64,000 nt of DNA. Source: Batkoa obscura. Taxonomy: Eukaryota > Entomophthoromycota > Entomophthoromycetes > Entomophthorales > Batkoaceae. The notes under the pieces were generated by a model, which searched no databases, was not told where the DNA came from, and saw only the letters and a list, made by a program, of their open reading frames with translations. The position numbers and the translations under genes were made by a program. The stretch spans positions 248,001-312,000 of the forward strand of contig JASVEC010000026.1 in assembly GCA_030770535.1 (NCBI GenBank), given 5' to 3'. How positions within the stretch are numbered: the first letter of the stretch is position 1; each line of letters starts with the position of its first letter. Below, piece after piece: positions 23,555 to 34,500 of the stretch.

Positions 23555-23782
23555 TCGTTAATTTAATTCAACACTCTATAAAAGATAAGACTTTAAACTT
23601 CTGTATTTAAGATATAATATTTTACTTAATTTAAATCTGTGCTTCAGTGTATTAAGTAGAAAATGAATAAATAAAAATTCTTATTTAAATAATAATAAAA
23701 GTGGTTTATTTTGATTTTTAAAGATAATAGTTAAGAAGTAAAGAGATGGATAGATGAAAAAGAGAGATAATATACATTAAAG

Positions 23783-24820
23783 TTATATAGATTGTTCTAA
23801 CTGTGCTCCTGATGTATGATTATTTTCAATAATATTTTCCTGAATATTATTTAAGCTAGTAAGCATTTCACTTGCATTTATGTTCAATTGTTGTTGTGGT
23901 TGCTCTAATGCATTATTACTTAGAGTCGGTATCAAATTAAACTTACGTTTAATTTTTCTTTTGTCTAATTTATTTAAATGTCTTTGATCTAAGGTCCAAT
24001 AACTACCTTTACCAGGTTGATCGTGTTGACGTGGTGCTCTTATAAAGGCTTTATTAACTGATAGGTTATGACGCACCGAATTCCTCCATACTCCAGTTCT
24101 ATCTAACTTGAAAAAAGTAAATCTGTTCATCATCCATTCATAAATTTCACTTAACAATAATTGCTGTTTTGGGGATTCTAAAATAGCACGGGTAATGAGT
24201 TGAGGGTAGGAATATGGAGGTTTTTTGTCGGATTTATCATCAAAGTTAATACTTGGAAATTGATATAAATCGTTATCTTCAAAGTTATAATATTCATTCA
24301 CTTGGTTATAGAAATTATAATTGTTATAGTTAGTAAGGTAATTATTGAATAACACGCTTTGATTTTGTTGTAATAACAATTGATTATAATAACTATTTTC
24401 ATTGGTATTATTTATACTTTCTTCATTATTGTTATATTCAGTGTTATTATTGATTGTAGGGTCTAATAAATTTGGAAATGATTCTAAAGGTAGTGACCAA
24501 TCAGGTACTAAATTAGTTTGATTGACTGCAGTATCATTAGTTAATAACTGTAAGTTATAATGATACATATCTTGCTCACCACTTTTTATAAATTGATTAT
24601 AAAATTGATTCTGATAATTATTTAATAATAAAGAGTCTAATTCTGGAGAAGCCATTAAATAGTTCATATTGTTATTATAGTCATTATTTTCAAACCCATA
24701 ATTCCAGCCATCAACATCAGGTGTAATTGGAAATAAGGGAGATGTATCTACGCCAACTTCGTTTGTACTACTACTCATAATATCATTGACACTATTGCTT
24801 ATTGTTGGGATAGCAACCAT
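23783..24820 (-). CDS. Forkhead-domain transcription factor
   Basis: A single-exon gene for 345 residues on the minus strand. Residues ~199-285 form a forkhead DNA-binding domain. KKPPYSYPQLITRAIL opens helix 1, LLLSEIYEWMMNRFTFFK covers helix 2, and WRNSVRHNLSVNKAFIR is recognition helix 3, including the base-contacting N..RH..S. KGSYWTL is the wing. A basic stretch (KLDKRKIKRKF) follows and may be a nuclear signal. The N-terminal 190 residues are Asn/Tyr-rich and acidic, typical of an activation region. Fungal forkheads control mitosis or morphogenesis; which orthologue this is (Fkh1/2, Fhl1, Hcm1 or Sep1 type) cannot be told. No FHA domain is present, which argues against Fkh1/2 and Fhl1. 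Confidence 0.95.
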   Translation of the reverse strand: MVAIPTISNSVNDIMSSSTNEVGVDTSPLFPITPDVDGWNYGFENNDYNNNMNYLMASPELDSLLLNNYQNQFYNQFIKSGEQDMYHYNLQLLTNDTAVNQTNLVPDWSLPLESFPNLLDPTINNNTEYNNNEESINNTNENSYYNQLLLQQNQSVLFNNYLTNYNNYNFYNQVNEYYNFEDNDLYQFPSINFDDKSDKKPPYSYPQLITRAILESPKQQLLLSEIYEWMMNRFTFFKLDRTGVWRNSVRHNLSVNKAFIRAPRQHDQPGKGSYWTLDQRHLNKLDKRKIKRKFNLIPTLSNNALEQPQQQLNINASEMLTSLNNIQENIIENNHTSGAQLEQSI

Positions 24821-26872
24821 ATTTTATATATTCTATATATCGATCTATGTAATAATCTATTTAATACTTATTTGATAAAATATGATAATTTATCAAAATT
24901 TTTAAATAATAAGGGACTCGAAATCCAAGTATTTAAATAGTTTTAATGGAATTTAAGTTGTACTTTTAAACGTGAAATAAATAGAAGTTAAGTTAATCTT
25001 CTCTTTGTAATGATTCTTTTTTCATATTTATTTTAACAGTATACTTTTTACTATCATTTTACTCTTTATTAGCATGACTATTTCTTATTTAAAATAGTTG
25101 CCACTTGATTCATAATAACTGCTTTAACGTTAAAATTTTGTTATCTAAAAATTCTCACCATATCAAATTCTCATTTTTTTAGCTTTGATAGAACATCAAT
25201 TATTATTCATTTTCAAAGCATCCAAAATTCATTTGATTTTCTAACTCATTTAAGTTAGTCTCGCTTCACTTGATTGGCTATTAAAATAACCGATCACATT
25301 TTTAAACGTTATTACTTTTTAATAACAGAAACTATGACTAAACTTTAATAAAAGATCTTATTAAAATATCTGAAATAGTAATTAATATAATATTATTAAT
25401 TTATATTGTTGAAAAATAAAAAATATCTTTATTACAAATTAAGATTTATTAAATTTTTAAAACTTGGATTAACTCTATATGAGAAATATATTATTTAATT
25501 ATTAAAATTAATTTTTTAATTTAATTTTTTAATTTATTATTAATAATAATATAATGAACTTATTTCATTATAACACTTTTTTAAGGTCGATCTATTCATT
25601 TTAGATTTTGTAATTTTATTTAATTCGACTCTAAATAAAACAGCTACTATTTTCTTTTAAAAGTATGAATGCTACCTGTAATAACTTATTTAAAAAGATA
25701 CTAAGTAATCCTGTTTTAAATCTATTTCAAACCTTTAAATTTTATAAACAGATGTTCTATAGTGCCTGAATTACATTTATAATTATATCTTTTCCTTGAA
25801 CGTTGATAACTACTTTGATTCTACCAAATTGGTAGCTTGGCCCGAGATTGTAAAAGACGTTACTACCAGTTAGTATAATTATGCCACATACTACCGTTTC
25901 TCTTTGGAAATTGAGTCTAGCTATCATATTTTACAGTAACATAGTTAATGCTTAACAAAAATTAAAATTAAAATTAAATAAAATGATTTTTATTATTCTA
26001 CAATAAAGCCAATCTATAATAAACTTAAGTAATGTAGCTTTTAGTAAGGCATTAATGACAATTAAAGGGTTTTTTGTTTAGTTATAGAATATCGGGATTA
26101 TTTAAAGATGTTGAATAAAACAGGTCAAAATTTGTAAGAATAGACCCATATAAACCACCGGCTTAGGTTTATGAGAAACATAAAATGATCCGGTTTCTTC
26201 TATTTTATTACTCTTTACTTTTAAAAAAAGAAAAAGTAGTTAAATATTTATTAAATAGCAGTTAATTACTGACTTTTATATCATGTATTAATATTATTTT
26301 ACCAACTTCCATTTTATTAAATTCACTTTTAGCCATATTAACGAAGATTTGAAATCTCAAATTAATTTTTATTGTTTTAGTTAATACCCTTACATTCAGA
26401 AGCATTTCCATTTTACGTAGATAATCATATCAATATAAGTGATCTTTAGAACCCTAAACGGATAACCGCCTTATGCATCTCTTTCCTCTGTTATTTTATC
26501 AACATCCTTCAGTTGAAAAATATTAAATATTCAAAGTTCATTGGTAGCCTACATCATGATAATAAATTGTATCCAACCATAAGTAATAAAATAAATGGGT
26601 GTCTTTACCTCCGTTTTAGGCCTAACTTCACCATGGTATTTCTGGTTTTTAATTTTGATTCAATATTATATAAATTCATTATCACTGTTATATTTTAATT
26701 AAAGACTAAAAGAATATTATTTAACTTTATATGTGTAATAGTGACTTTATTTACAATATATATTAGTTGATATTTATAAAAATTCAAAACTTTATCTTTA
26801 GTTGTACTAATAACTCTAATTTTTTATTTTATTTGTTTATTTTTACTTTATTATAGGCCATGTTGGTGTATC
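24821..26872. other. Two-kilobase non-coding region
   Basis: Upstream of the forkhead gene. It is AT-rich with no usable open frame. Slightly GC-richer patches occur near 25815-25920 and 26150-26195 but do not fold as a tRNA or match an RNA I know. It may be a long regulatory region; that is inference. Confidence 0.4.
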
Positions 26873-26948
26873 TTTTTTGTTTAAGAAATTTGCCAACAAT
26901 TTTCCCACTTAAGCACTTAAAAAAATAAAAAATAAAACCAAAAGATAT
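26873..26948 (+). repeat. MITE-A copy 8 (degenerate)
   Basis: A shortened, diverged forward copy. The TTTTGTTTAAGAA.TTT.CCAACAAT half is recognisable and the right end is lost. Confidence 0.5.
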
Positions 26949-27420
26949 TGTATAACATGTAAATGTCTTTTCTGTTTAATTACTTTGTTCACTTTTTAAG
27001 GAGCTTAAAATTTCAAAATAAAATCAGCTAGATCTTTGAAAAAAGTGGGCAGTACCAACATTTAAAAAAATACCCTTATTTAACAATGTTAATGTAATTA
27101 TTGTATAAAAGATTTTAAAGGATTAGTTTCAATTTTCCTACTTTAAAACCTCTTCTACGTTGATAAATTAAATTATTAAATTTGAAATGAAAATGTCTAT
27201 ACATCAGATAGTTTTTATCATCTAAACCAATCTGTGACAATAGTATATAATTAACATAGTTGATTATTGTAGCCCAAAGAAATGGAAAGGCTTTAATAAG
27301 AATAAAAGAGCAATTGATAAAATAAAACAAATATGCTAATGGCTTTACTAAGTAAAATGATAAGAAAGGCTTTCAGTATTTATGACTTTTAAAAAAACAT
27401 TTATGAAAACTAATAGGAGA

Positions 27421-27520
27421 TGAGGATGTTTTTTTGGTTTCATTACTTTTTCGATTTTTTAAGCGCTATTTTAGTGAAAAAACTGTTAGTAAAATTCTTA
27501 AACAAAAAAATATATCCCCA
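27421..27520 (-). repeat. MITE-A copy 9 (left arm of inverted pair)
   Basis: Reverse copy. It is almost the exact complement of copy 10, 17 bp away, and shares private variants with it (TTTTTTCACTAAAATAGCGC and AATCGAAAAAG). Confidence 0.9.
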
Positions 27521-27537
27521 CATAGTACGCAAAGATA

Positions 27538-27636
27538 TGAGAATGTATTTTTTTGTTTAAGAATTTTACTAACAGTTTTTTCACTAAAATAGCGCTTAAA
27601 AAATCGAAAAAGTAATGAAACCAAAAAACACCCTCA
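27538..27636 (+). repeat. MITE-A copy 10 (right arm of inverted pair)
   Basis: Forward copy. With copy 9 it makes a near-perfect inverted repeat of about 100-bp arms and a 17-bp spacer. Confidence 0.9.
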
Positions 27637-28388
27637 TATTTAGAAGTTTAATGTATAATAAAAACCAAATAAATACTGATTTATAAAACTACTTCGGATT
27701 GAATAATATAGGTAAATAAGTATATTTGTCATATCTTGTTGAAATTAAAAGTTGCAATTTCAATCTATTAATTATTAAACAACATACTATACTAATGTCG
27801 TATGTGATTCGAATACAGTCAGTAGTGTTTTTTGCCTTCCATTAATTGCTTTACAATGTCGGAAAATTTAAACACCATTGATATTATATTGAAGTTAACT
27901 GATTTTAAAACTACTAATTCTATTAAGGTTATATTTAAAGTCATAACACATTTCAAAAAGTTCTAAGTTAAAAAATTCCAACTTTGATATTTTGATCCAT
28001 ATAACATTGAATACTATATTATGACTTACTTCTTGACACCACTTATGGCTGTATTAGTTACTTCGAAAAAGCCTAGGCTTTCATCTTAAACAACATGAGC
28101 ACTTACAATAACTTTTAATAAACATTATCTTAAAAATTAAAACAAAAATTAAAACTTTTTAATTTTAATATTTTATTTCCTTATTTGTAATGTTACTAAT
28201 AAAAGGACCTTTCAAAGTAACCTGGAAAGTTTCAATATTAATAAAACTTTAAAGCTAAGTCTAATCAATTGAAATTTTTAAAAAATAAATCAACGAAAAA
28301 ATCGGCAAAAAGGTAAAATATTATTGGTTTAAAGGGATGACTTTTTTCAAAGAATATCTGAGCAATTAAATTAGTTAATCCAATCAAA
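27637..28388. other. Non-coding stretch
   Basis: AT-rich upstream region of the SANT/U-box gene; nothing recognised apart from the CG-core sites noted next to the gene. Confidence 0.4.
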
Positions 28389-28405
28389 GCGCGTCTTTTA
28401 CGCGT
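28389..28405. promoter_or_regulatory. Paired CGCG-core sites upstream of the SANT/U-box gene
   Basis: GCGCG at 28389-28393 and an exact ACGCGT at 28400-28405, 74-90 bp before the start codon. ACGCGT is the MCB element bound by fungal MBF at G1/S genes. Use here is inference from position and from the rarity of CG in this DNA. Confidence 0.35.
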
Positions 28406-28478
28406 TAAAGGATAAGTAGAAGCCCAAATTCAATTTCATAATTGAAATTTTAAGTTTTGATTTTCTATTTATAATAAA

Positions 28479-30523
28479 ATGGCTACTTGGAGCCCAAAGG
28501 AAGATATCATTGATTTAATAGTAAAACAATAATAATTATAGTATCAAACCCAATTAATAATTAAATGCTTTAGGGGATATTAAAAGATAGAACCCTTCAC
28601 TCAGATTATGATGGAAATGTTTACGATTTGGATAGTAATAAAGAAGATAATTTGGTGGAAGAAAAAGATTCTAATGAGGATTCAAGGTAAAAAAAATAGT
28701 TCAATAACAAAATGAGGCTAACAAGAGAATAATTAGCGATAGTTTAGCAATGATTAGAAAAAGTAATGTGTTTGGTGAAGATATTAGTGAAAAAGAGAAA
28801 GAACTTATTGAACAGAGAGTATCTTTACAAAAGAAAAAAGTAAGCATTATAATTTGTTTTGTTTTATCCTATTAACTATAATATAGTTTCAAGAATTCGA
28901 AAGAAAAGAATTTGAGAAAAAATCCATAAAGATTCGAGCAGTTTATGATTTTTTACATGATAGTGAAATTAAAAAAGCATTAAAAGACAATTTTTACGAT
29001 GAGGTAATTTAGTATTGTAATCAATATTTAACCTTATAATCGTATTAGAGCGAAGTTATTGCTCAATTCTCCGAACCTGGTTATTTACAAAAAATTAGAA
29101 AATCTCTTGCTCAAGTGGAATCTAATGAGCACAAAGGTAGTCTTAGTTATTAAGATAAAGAAAATATCTAAATATTTCAATAGCATTTCTTACTCGAGAA
29201 CAGGCTGATGCTTATGATAATCTAATGGAAAAAAGATCCAAAAATAGCAATAAAAAGAGTAAAAATGAGGGGTGAATTTATTTTAGCCTAGATATCTATT
29301 AAATTACTAATAAGAAATGAAGCCCAAGTCATATTCATACAGTTGGTAGATTGGCTCTCGATAAAGCTTTAGAACAAATGAAAATCGATCCAAATGAAGC
29401 CATGAAAGGTTGGTCATTAGCTCGTATTAATGCTTACAAAAATTTAAAATCTAATCCCAATGTTTATTATTATCGTTTTAATGCTCCTGGTGAAGAACAA
29501 AGGACAGGTGCTTGGACTAAAGTAATATTATAAATTATTTTATATTTTTATATTTTTTATTAAACTATATTTTAGGAAGAACGTAAATTATTTTTTGATA
29601 GGTTAAAAGAAGTTGGTGCTAATGGTCAATGGGGTTTATTTTCAATGACTATTCCAGGTAGAGTTGGATATCAAGTAAGTTAATTAAGTCAATATTGTTA
29701 AACAGATTGATTTGATTATTTTAGTGTTCAAATTTTTATCGTCTACTTGTTAAAAATAAAGAAGTCAATGATCCAAATTATGTAGTTGAAAACGGAAAAG
29801 TAAGGTATTTATTTTCAACTAAACAAAAAGATGAAAGTGGAGAAGTACAAAAAGCATTTCGTTCTCATTCGAAGCATATTGTTAGGAACGGTAAGTTTAA
29901 TTTCTTTTTTGATTTATTTTATTATATCAATTCTATGATTATATTAGGTAATAGTGATCTTAATATTAAATCAAAATCACGTAAAAAGAGGGGAAAGAAA
30001 TCTAATAGTTCAGATGATGAATTAACTTCAGATGATGAATTTATCATGGATTATAAACCAAAAAGAACAGTATTTGAAAGGACCTTAAACAGAAGTAAAA
30101 TTAAAACAACTTCATCTAATGATGGTTCCAATACTAATAATGAAGATGATGCAATAGAAGATGATGATTTTGATCAACAAGAGGATTTTGATAATCCATT
30201 ACCTGGTTTTATTGATCCAATTACTTTAGATCAAGTAGTTCAACCTGCTATCTCTCCTTATGGTCATGTGATGGGGTAATTATTATTAATAATAATATTA
30301 TTGTTATTATTAGGTATTAATTATTATAGTTATGCTAATTGGGTACAATGTTTAACTTCAGAAGGTAGTAAAAATACCTGTCCGTTAACTAAACAACATT
30401 TAACTAAAAGAGATTTGGTTATACTTACTCTTGATAATATTCATGAGTATAGGTAAACTATTAATTAATATTATATTCATAAATTATTAATATTTTTTTA
30501 GAGATAAAATCGTAAATAAATAA
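28479..30523 (+). CDS. SANT/Myb-domain protein with C-terminal U-box-like domain
   Basis: Twelve exons (28479-28520, 28574-28686, 28728-28839, 28887-29003, 29049-29136, 29184-29271, 29323-29521, 29576-29674, 29725-29890, 29948-30275, 30330-30452, 30502-30523) give 498 residues. The N-terminal third is charged and helical (EKEKELIEQRVSLQKKKFQE), likely coiled coil. The middle has a SANT/Myb-like repeat: GAWTKEERKLFFDRLKEV, GQWGLFSMTIPGRVGYQCSN, FYRLL. A basic/acidic Ser-rich linker (KSRKKRGKKSNSSDDE) follows. The C-terminus reads GFIDPITLDQVVQPAISPYG, then WVQCL, NTCPLTKQHLTKRDL and NIHEYR. This matches the U-box fold core (DPIT...P.I..YGH and CP.T...L...DL.PN). A nuclear, chromatin-linked E3 ubiquitin ligase is inferred. 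The third intron ends in an unusual AAGAG acceptor just after a GGCTAAC branch point. Confidence 0.85.
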
Positions 30524-30741
30524 TTTATTCCTAATACGATATAGCTTCATAATTAGCTATTAAATAAAAAGTTATATCTTAACTATATAAATACAAGTAT
30601 TGTCTAATTTAAATAATAATTGTAAACAGAATACTTTAAAAACAAAATTTATTAAATGTTAGTTTTACTATTATAAACTTATAAATTCAATAGTTAAATC
30701 ATAAGTTATTTTATTATACTATTTGGTCTAAAGATACTATT

Positions 30742-32167
30742 TTACTCATAAATCTTACTTACCACACCAGTACCAACTGTTTTACCACCTTCACGGATAG
30801 TAAATCTAAGACCTTCTTCAATAGCAATTTCATGAAGTAATTCAACATCCATTGTAACATTATCACCTGGCATAACCATTTTTTCATCAGCATCTTCAGT
30901 ACCTTCAGGATGACGAAGGATAGCAGTGACATCAGTAGTGCGTACAAATAATTGTGGACGATAATTATTAACGAAAGGAGTATGACGGCCACCTTCTTCT
31001 TTAGTAAGAATATAAAGTTGAGTTTGGAATTTAGTATGTGGTTTAATGGAACCTGGAGCACAAATAACTTGTCCACGGGATAATTGTTCACGTTTAACAC
31101 CACGGAGTAAAGCTCCCATATTATCTCCTGCCATACCCTTTTCTAAACTTTTATGGAACATTTCAATACCAGTTAATGTAGTTTTAAGGTGTTGTCCATA
31201 ACCAATGATTTCGACTTCAGAACCTTTAGTAACAGTTCCTCTTTCTACTCTACCAGTAGCAACAGTACCACGACCAGAAATAGAAAACACATCCTCAATT
31301 GGCATTAAAAATGGTTTATCAAGGTCACGCTCTGGGGTTGGAATAAAGGAATCAACAGCAGCCATTAATTTAGTAATAGCTTCTTTACCAATTTCATCAC
31401 TACGGCCTTCTAAAGCGCATAAAGCAGAACCTTGAACAATTGGAGTATTATCACCATCAAAACCATAATGAGATAAAAGTTCACGCATCTCCATTTCAAC
31501 TAATTCTAACATCTCTGGATCATCAATAGCGTCTACTTTATTAATAAATACAACTAAATTTTTAACACCAACTTGTTTAGCTAATAATAAATGTTCTCTA
31601 GTTTGTGGCATTTGACCATCAGTGGCTGAAACAACAATAATAGCTCCATCCATTTGAGCAGCACCAGTAATCATATTCTTAATATAATCAGCATGACCTG
31701 GACAATCAACATGAGCATAATGACGGTTATTGGTTTCATATTCAACATGAGCAGTTGAAATAGTAATACCACGAGCTTTTTCTTCAGGTGCTTTATCGAT
31801 TTCACTATAATCTCTGAATTTGGCTTGTCCAGCTTCAGCTAAACATTTAGTGATAGCAGCAGTTAATGTGGTTTTTCCATGATCGACATGACCAATGGTA
31901 CCAATGTTGACATGTGGTTTATCACGGTTGAAAACATCAGAATAAAAACGAACTAAGTTTTTAAATAAATATTTATTAGTAAATAAATAAAATAATAAAA
32001 AACTTACCAAAAGAGCTAGTTACTGAGGCATCTTTTACAAGAAGCTAGAAAATTTACTTTAATAAATTTAAACTTTAAAATTTAAATAATTTACTTACAT
32101 TCTTATAAGTTAAACCACGAGATACTGAAGTAAGTTTACTAAGTTGACGAACACCAGTTAAAATCAT
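30742..32167 (-). CDS. TUF1: Mitochondrial elongation factor Tu
   Basis: Three exons on the minus strand (32099-32167, 32008-32044, 30742-31952) encode 438 residues. The protein delivers aminoacyl-tRNA to the mitochondrial ribosome as a GTPase. The first ~40 residues are basic with hydroxylated residues ([20 protein letters not shown]) and form the import presequence. G1 is GHVDHGKT (about 56-63), the switch I region RGITIS, G3 DCPGH, G4 NKVD, G5 GSAL. Domain 2 ([12 protein letters not shown]) and domain 3 (GGRHTPF, GDNVTM) are complete. The presequence is split by two introns and the mature protein is a single exon. It converges on the SANT/U-box gene with 218 bp between stops. Confidence 0.97.
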
Positions 32168-32357
32168 ATTGGATATACTGTTCTTTTTCTATTGATTTCA
32201 AAGATTCGATTTTTTTAAAAATTCTCAATTTGGTTAATCATTTTTAGGATCATTAAATGCGGATGTTTAATGGGATCTTTTGAGTTATCTTTGGGTTCTT
32301 ATTGGCTACCAGGGGATTTTAAACTTGACTAGAATTGCGAAATTTAACATTTATTAG

Positions 32358-32745
32358 AACACAATTAACAAATGGAATCATATAACTTCTTTAAGTTCAC
32401 AAAGTATAACTAACCTCTCTAAAAATGTAGAAGTTGACCTTGAGGGTCTCAAAAAACAATTAAAATATTACAATTTCTAGACTACAAAATAACTTATTTT
32501 GGACTGCCTTAGATAATGTGTTCAATGTTACATCTAATACTGATATTAAAACAAAAGGATATAACTTGATACGTTACAAAGAAGTATCAAAATTTAGAAT
32601 GGCAGTATCAGATAAAATTGAGTAATTAAATAAACAACGTAAAGATAAAGTGTTTCAAAAAAGAATCGGTCACTTGTACCATATTGCAAATAAAAACACA
32701 GTTAGCAGCAAACTTGATGGTCATGAAAGGAAAGGAAATTGTTAA
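32358..32745 (+). pseudogene. Coding-like fragment, unrecognised
   Basis: Two adjacent stretches read like protein. The first (32358-32480) ends KNVEVDLEGLKKQLKYYNF. The second (from 32482, one base out of frame) reads LQNNLFWTALDNVFNVTS, KFRMAVSDKIE, a stop, then LNKQRKDKVFQKRIGHLYH. The composition is helical and charged, unlike surrounding AT noise. It may be a broken gene or exons of a gene whose splicing I cannot resolve. It begins about 190 bp from the EF-Tu start on the opposite strand. No family recognised. Confidence 0.3.
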
Positions 32746-32863
32746 AGAGGAAAGATACTCTCAGATAAGATTCGCAAATTAGAATATAAGCTCGGATTCA
32801 TTATATCATCTAATGAAGTTTAATAAATTTTAAATGAAGCTTATTTGCTATCAAAATTTAATA

Positions 32864-32967
32864 TGGGGAAGTATTTTTTTGTTTAAGAATTCTACTTATA
32901 GTCTTTCTACTCAAATAGCGCTTAAAAAAATGGAAAAAGTAATGAAACCAAAAAAAAAATACCCCCA
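32864..32967 (+). repeat. MITE-A copy 11
   Basis: Forward MITE-A with TGGGGAAG...ACCCCCA ends, flanked by TA on both sides. Confidence 0.85.
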
Positions 32968-33189
32968 TATGTTTTTTATCAATTTAACATTTTTAGTAGA
33001 ATTTTAGTAGTACCAATGAAAAAAAGTTTTATATATTATAGTTAGGATAAAAATTAAAATTAAATAAATAAAGGACTGAGATGTTTATTTGGTGCTGATA
33101 TATAATAATTCAAGGAGCATATTTATGTTAGGCATTGGGCTGCTTATAAATTCAACCAAGCCAACATCGGGATTTCACTTAGTTTATTA

Positions 33190-33850
33190 TAATCTCTTTT
33201 TTTTATATTGAACGTAATAGGGCAAAAAGTAACAAAGGAGTGGTAGATTTAAAATAACATCTATATTTATATCTCTTAGACCAAAGCCCTCAATTTTAAT
33301 GATTTCAAAATCTGGAAAGAAAAATAAAAAGTAAAGGAATTCAGTAAGCGGAACATGAAAAGCTTCATCAATTGTAATTCAATTTATAAATTTACACTGA
33401 CAAAAATTGTACAACAATACGATTAGCTTTACTTTTATCTAAATCAATTTCTATTATAAAATTCTCAAGGGTACAACCCAGATCTTCTATATCAATATTC
33501 ATAATATTTGGTAATAGTGAAACATATTTATGTATCTCTTTTGATGAATGATCAATATAAACTACTTTTAATGTTGATAAACTAAAAAAGTTGTAATCAA
33601 ATCTGGTTTGGGTTTAAAAAATCAAAATCATTTAATTTAGTACACTGCTGCCTTTGGATCATATGTAAAAATCTATCAAGTTGATAGATTTTTACATATG
33701 ATTTATACCTTTTATCAAACAGGTGTCCTTATTGTCTGTTCCAAAAAAATAATCATAAATATCAATCAGTTCAATACTTCCCAATTTTCTAAGATCACCA
33801 AACTATCTAATATCAAAATTATTATTCGTGAATGCTCTTTCGCCTAAATT
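33190..33850 (-). pseudogene. F-box/LRR-like family relic, copy P4
   Basis: On the minus strand, blocks match P2: FGDLRKLGSIELIDIYDYFF (cf. FGDLKKIKSIKLLNDTCDCF), then a C-terminal block EGFGLRDINIDVILNLPLL that also resembles the end of P1. Frames change repeatedly. The upstream part may continue beyond the inserted element at 33852-34051, where LPKLVKMFIY can be read near 34060-34110. A 45-bp perfect hairpin sits inside it. It is the most decayed of the four copies. Confidence 0.5.
33658..33702. repeat. Perfect hairpin, 21-bp arms
   Basis: ATCATATGTAAAAATCTATCA and its exact complement are separated by AGT. It lies in relic P4 at a site with no counterpart in P2. Confidence 0.85.
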
Positions 33851-33851
33851 A

Positions 33852-34051
33852 CACTATTTTCACTTATGTTTACACACTTACAAAAAAACATCTTGCAATA
33901 AAAAATTTGTATAATTTCATGTAAGCTCAAAGCTAAATTTTTCGCATCTATAAGTAAGGATGCATAAAGTTTTTTTCAATTAAATGGCAAATCTTTTATT
34001 GCAAAATGTTCATTTTTTCTTGTAAGTGTGTAAACATAAGTGAAAATAGTG
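33852..34051. mobile_element. Tc1/mariner-like MITE (MITE-C), 200 bp
   Basis: Terminal inverted repeats of about 60 bp with few mismatches start CACTATTTTCACTTATG and extend past ACACACTTACAA. The element is flanked by TA at 33850-33851 and 34052-34053. CACT-type ends and a TA target duplication are typical of Tc1/mariner-derived MITEs. No transposase is encoded. It appears to be inserted in relic P4. Confidence 0.8.
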
Positions 34052-34365
34052 TATATATAAACATCTTTACTAATTTTGGCAGTTAGATATTTATTCTATT
34101 ATAAATATTGAATACTAAATTAAACGTTTATTTATATAATTAAGTATATTTTTGTATATTTATAAATGTTTTATTTTAACTTTGTTTATAAAATTTTTAA
34201 ATTTATTATTTTCGTTTTCCTTATTTTTGCCATTTTTTACGAGTTATATTTAATAATTTTATTTATAATATCAGTTAAATGCTTATTTAAATAAATAAAG
34301 TTATTATAATATTATAATTCAAAAGTATTATGCTCTAATTAAAAATGCATTAAATAAAATAATAT

Positions 34366-34450
34366 ACAAAAATTTTACTAATAGTTTTTTTATTTAAATA
34401 ATGGTTAAATAATAATAAAAGTGACAAAATAATAAAAAACATTTCCATAT
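34366..34450 (+). repeat. MITE-A copy 24 (very degenerate)
   Basis: Forward-like remnant: AAAATTTTACTAATAGTTTTT at the left and AAAAAACATTTCCATAT at the right, with the core replaced. The assignment is tentative. Confidence 0.35.
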
Positions 34451-34500
34451 TTGTATAAATCAATTTAAATAAAAGAGTTTTAAAATCAACTTAAACTTTT

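Noticed and set aside
25815-25880. tRNA-like sequence (TGGTAGCTTGGCCCGAG)
   Set aside because: It resembles a D-arm but has no T-loop TTCGA motif and no acceptor stem that pairs.
27115-27330. 71-codon minus-strand frame
   Set aside because: No promoter, no homology and a composition expected by chance; only a faintly protein-like basic end.
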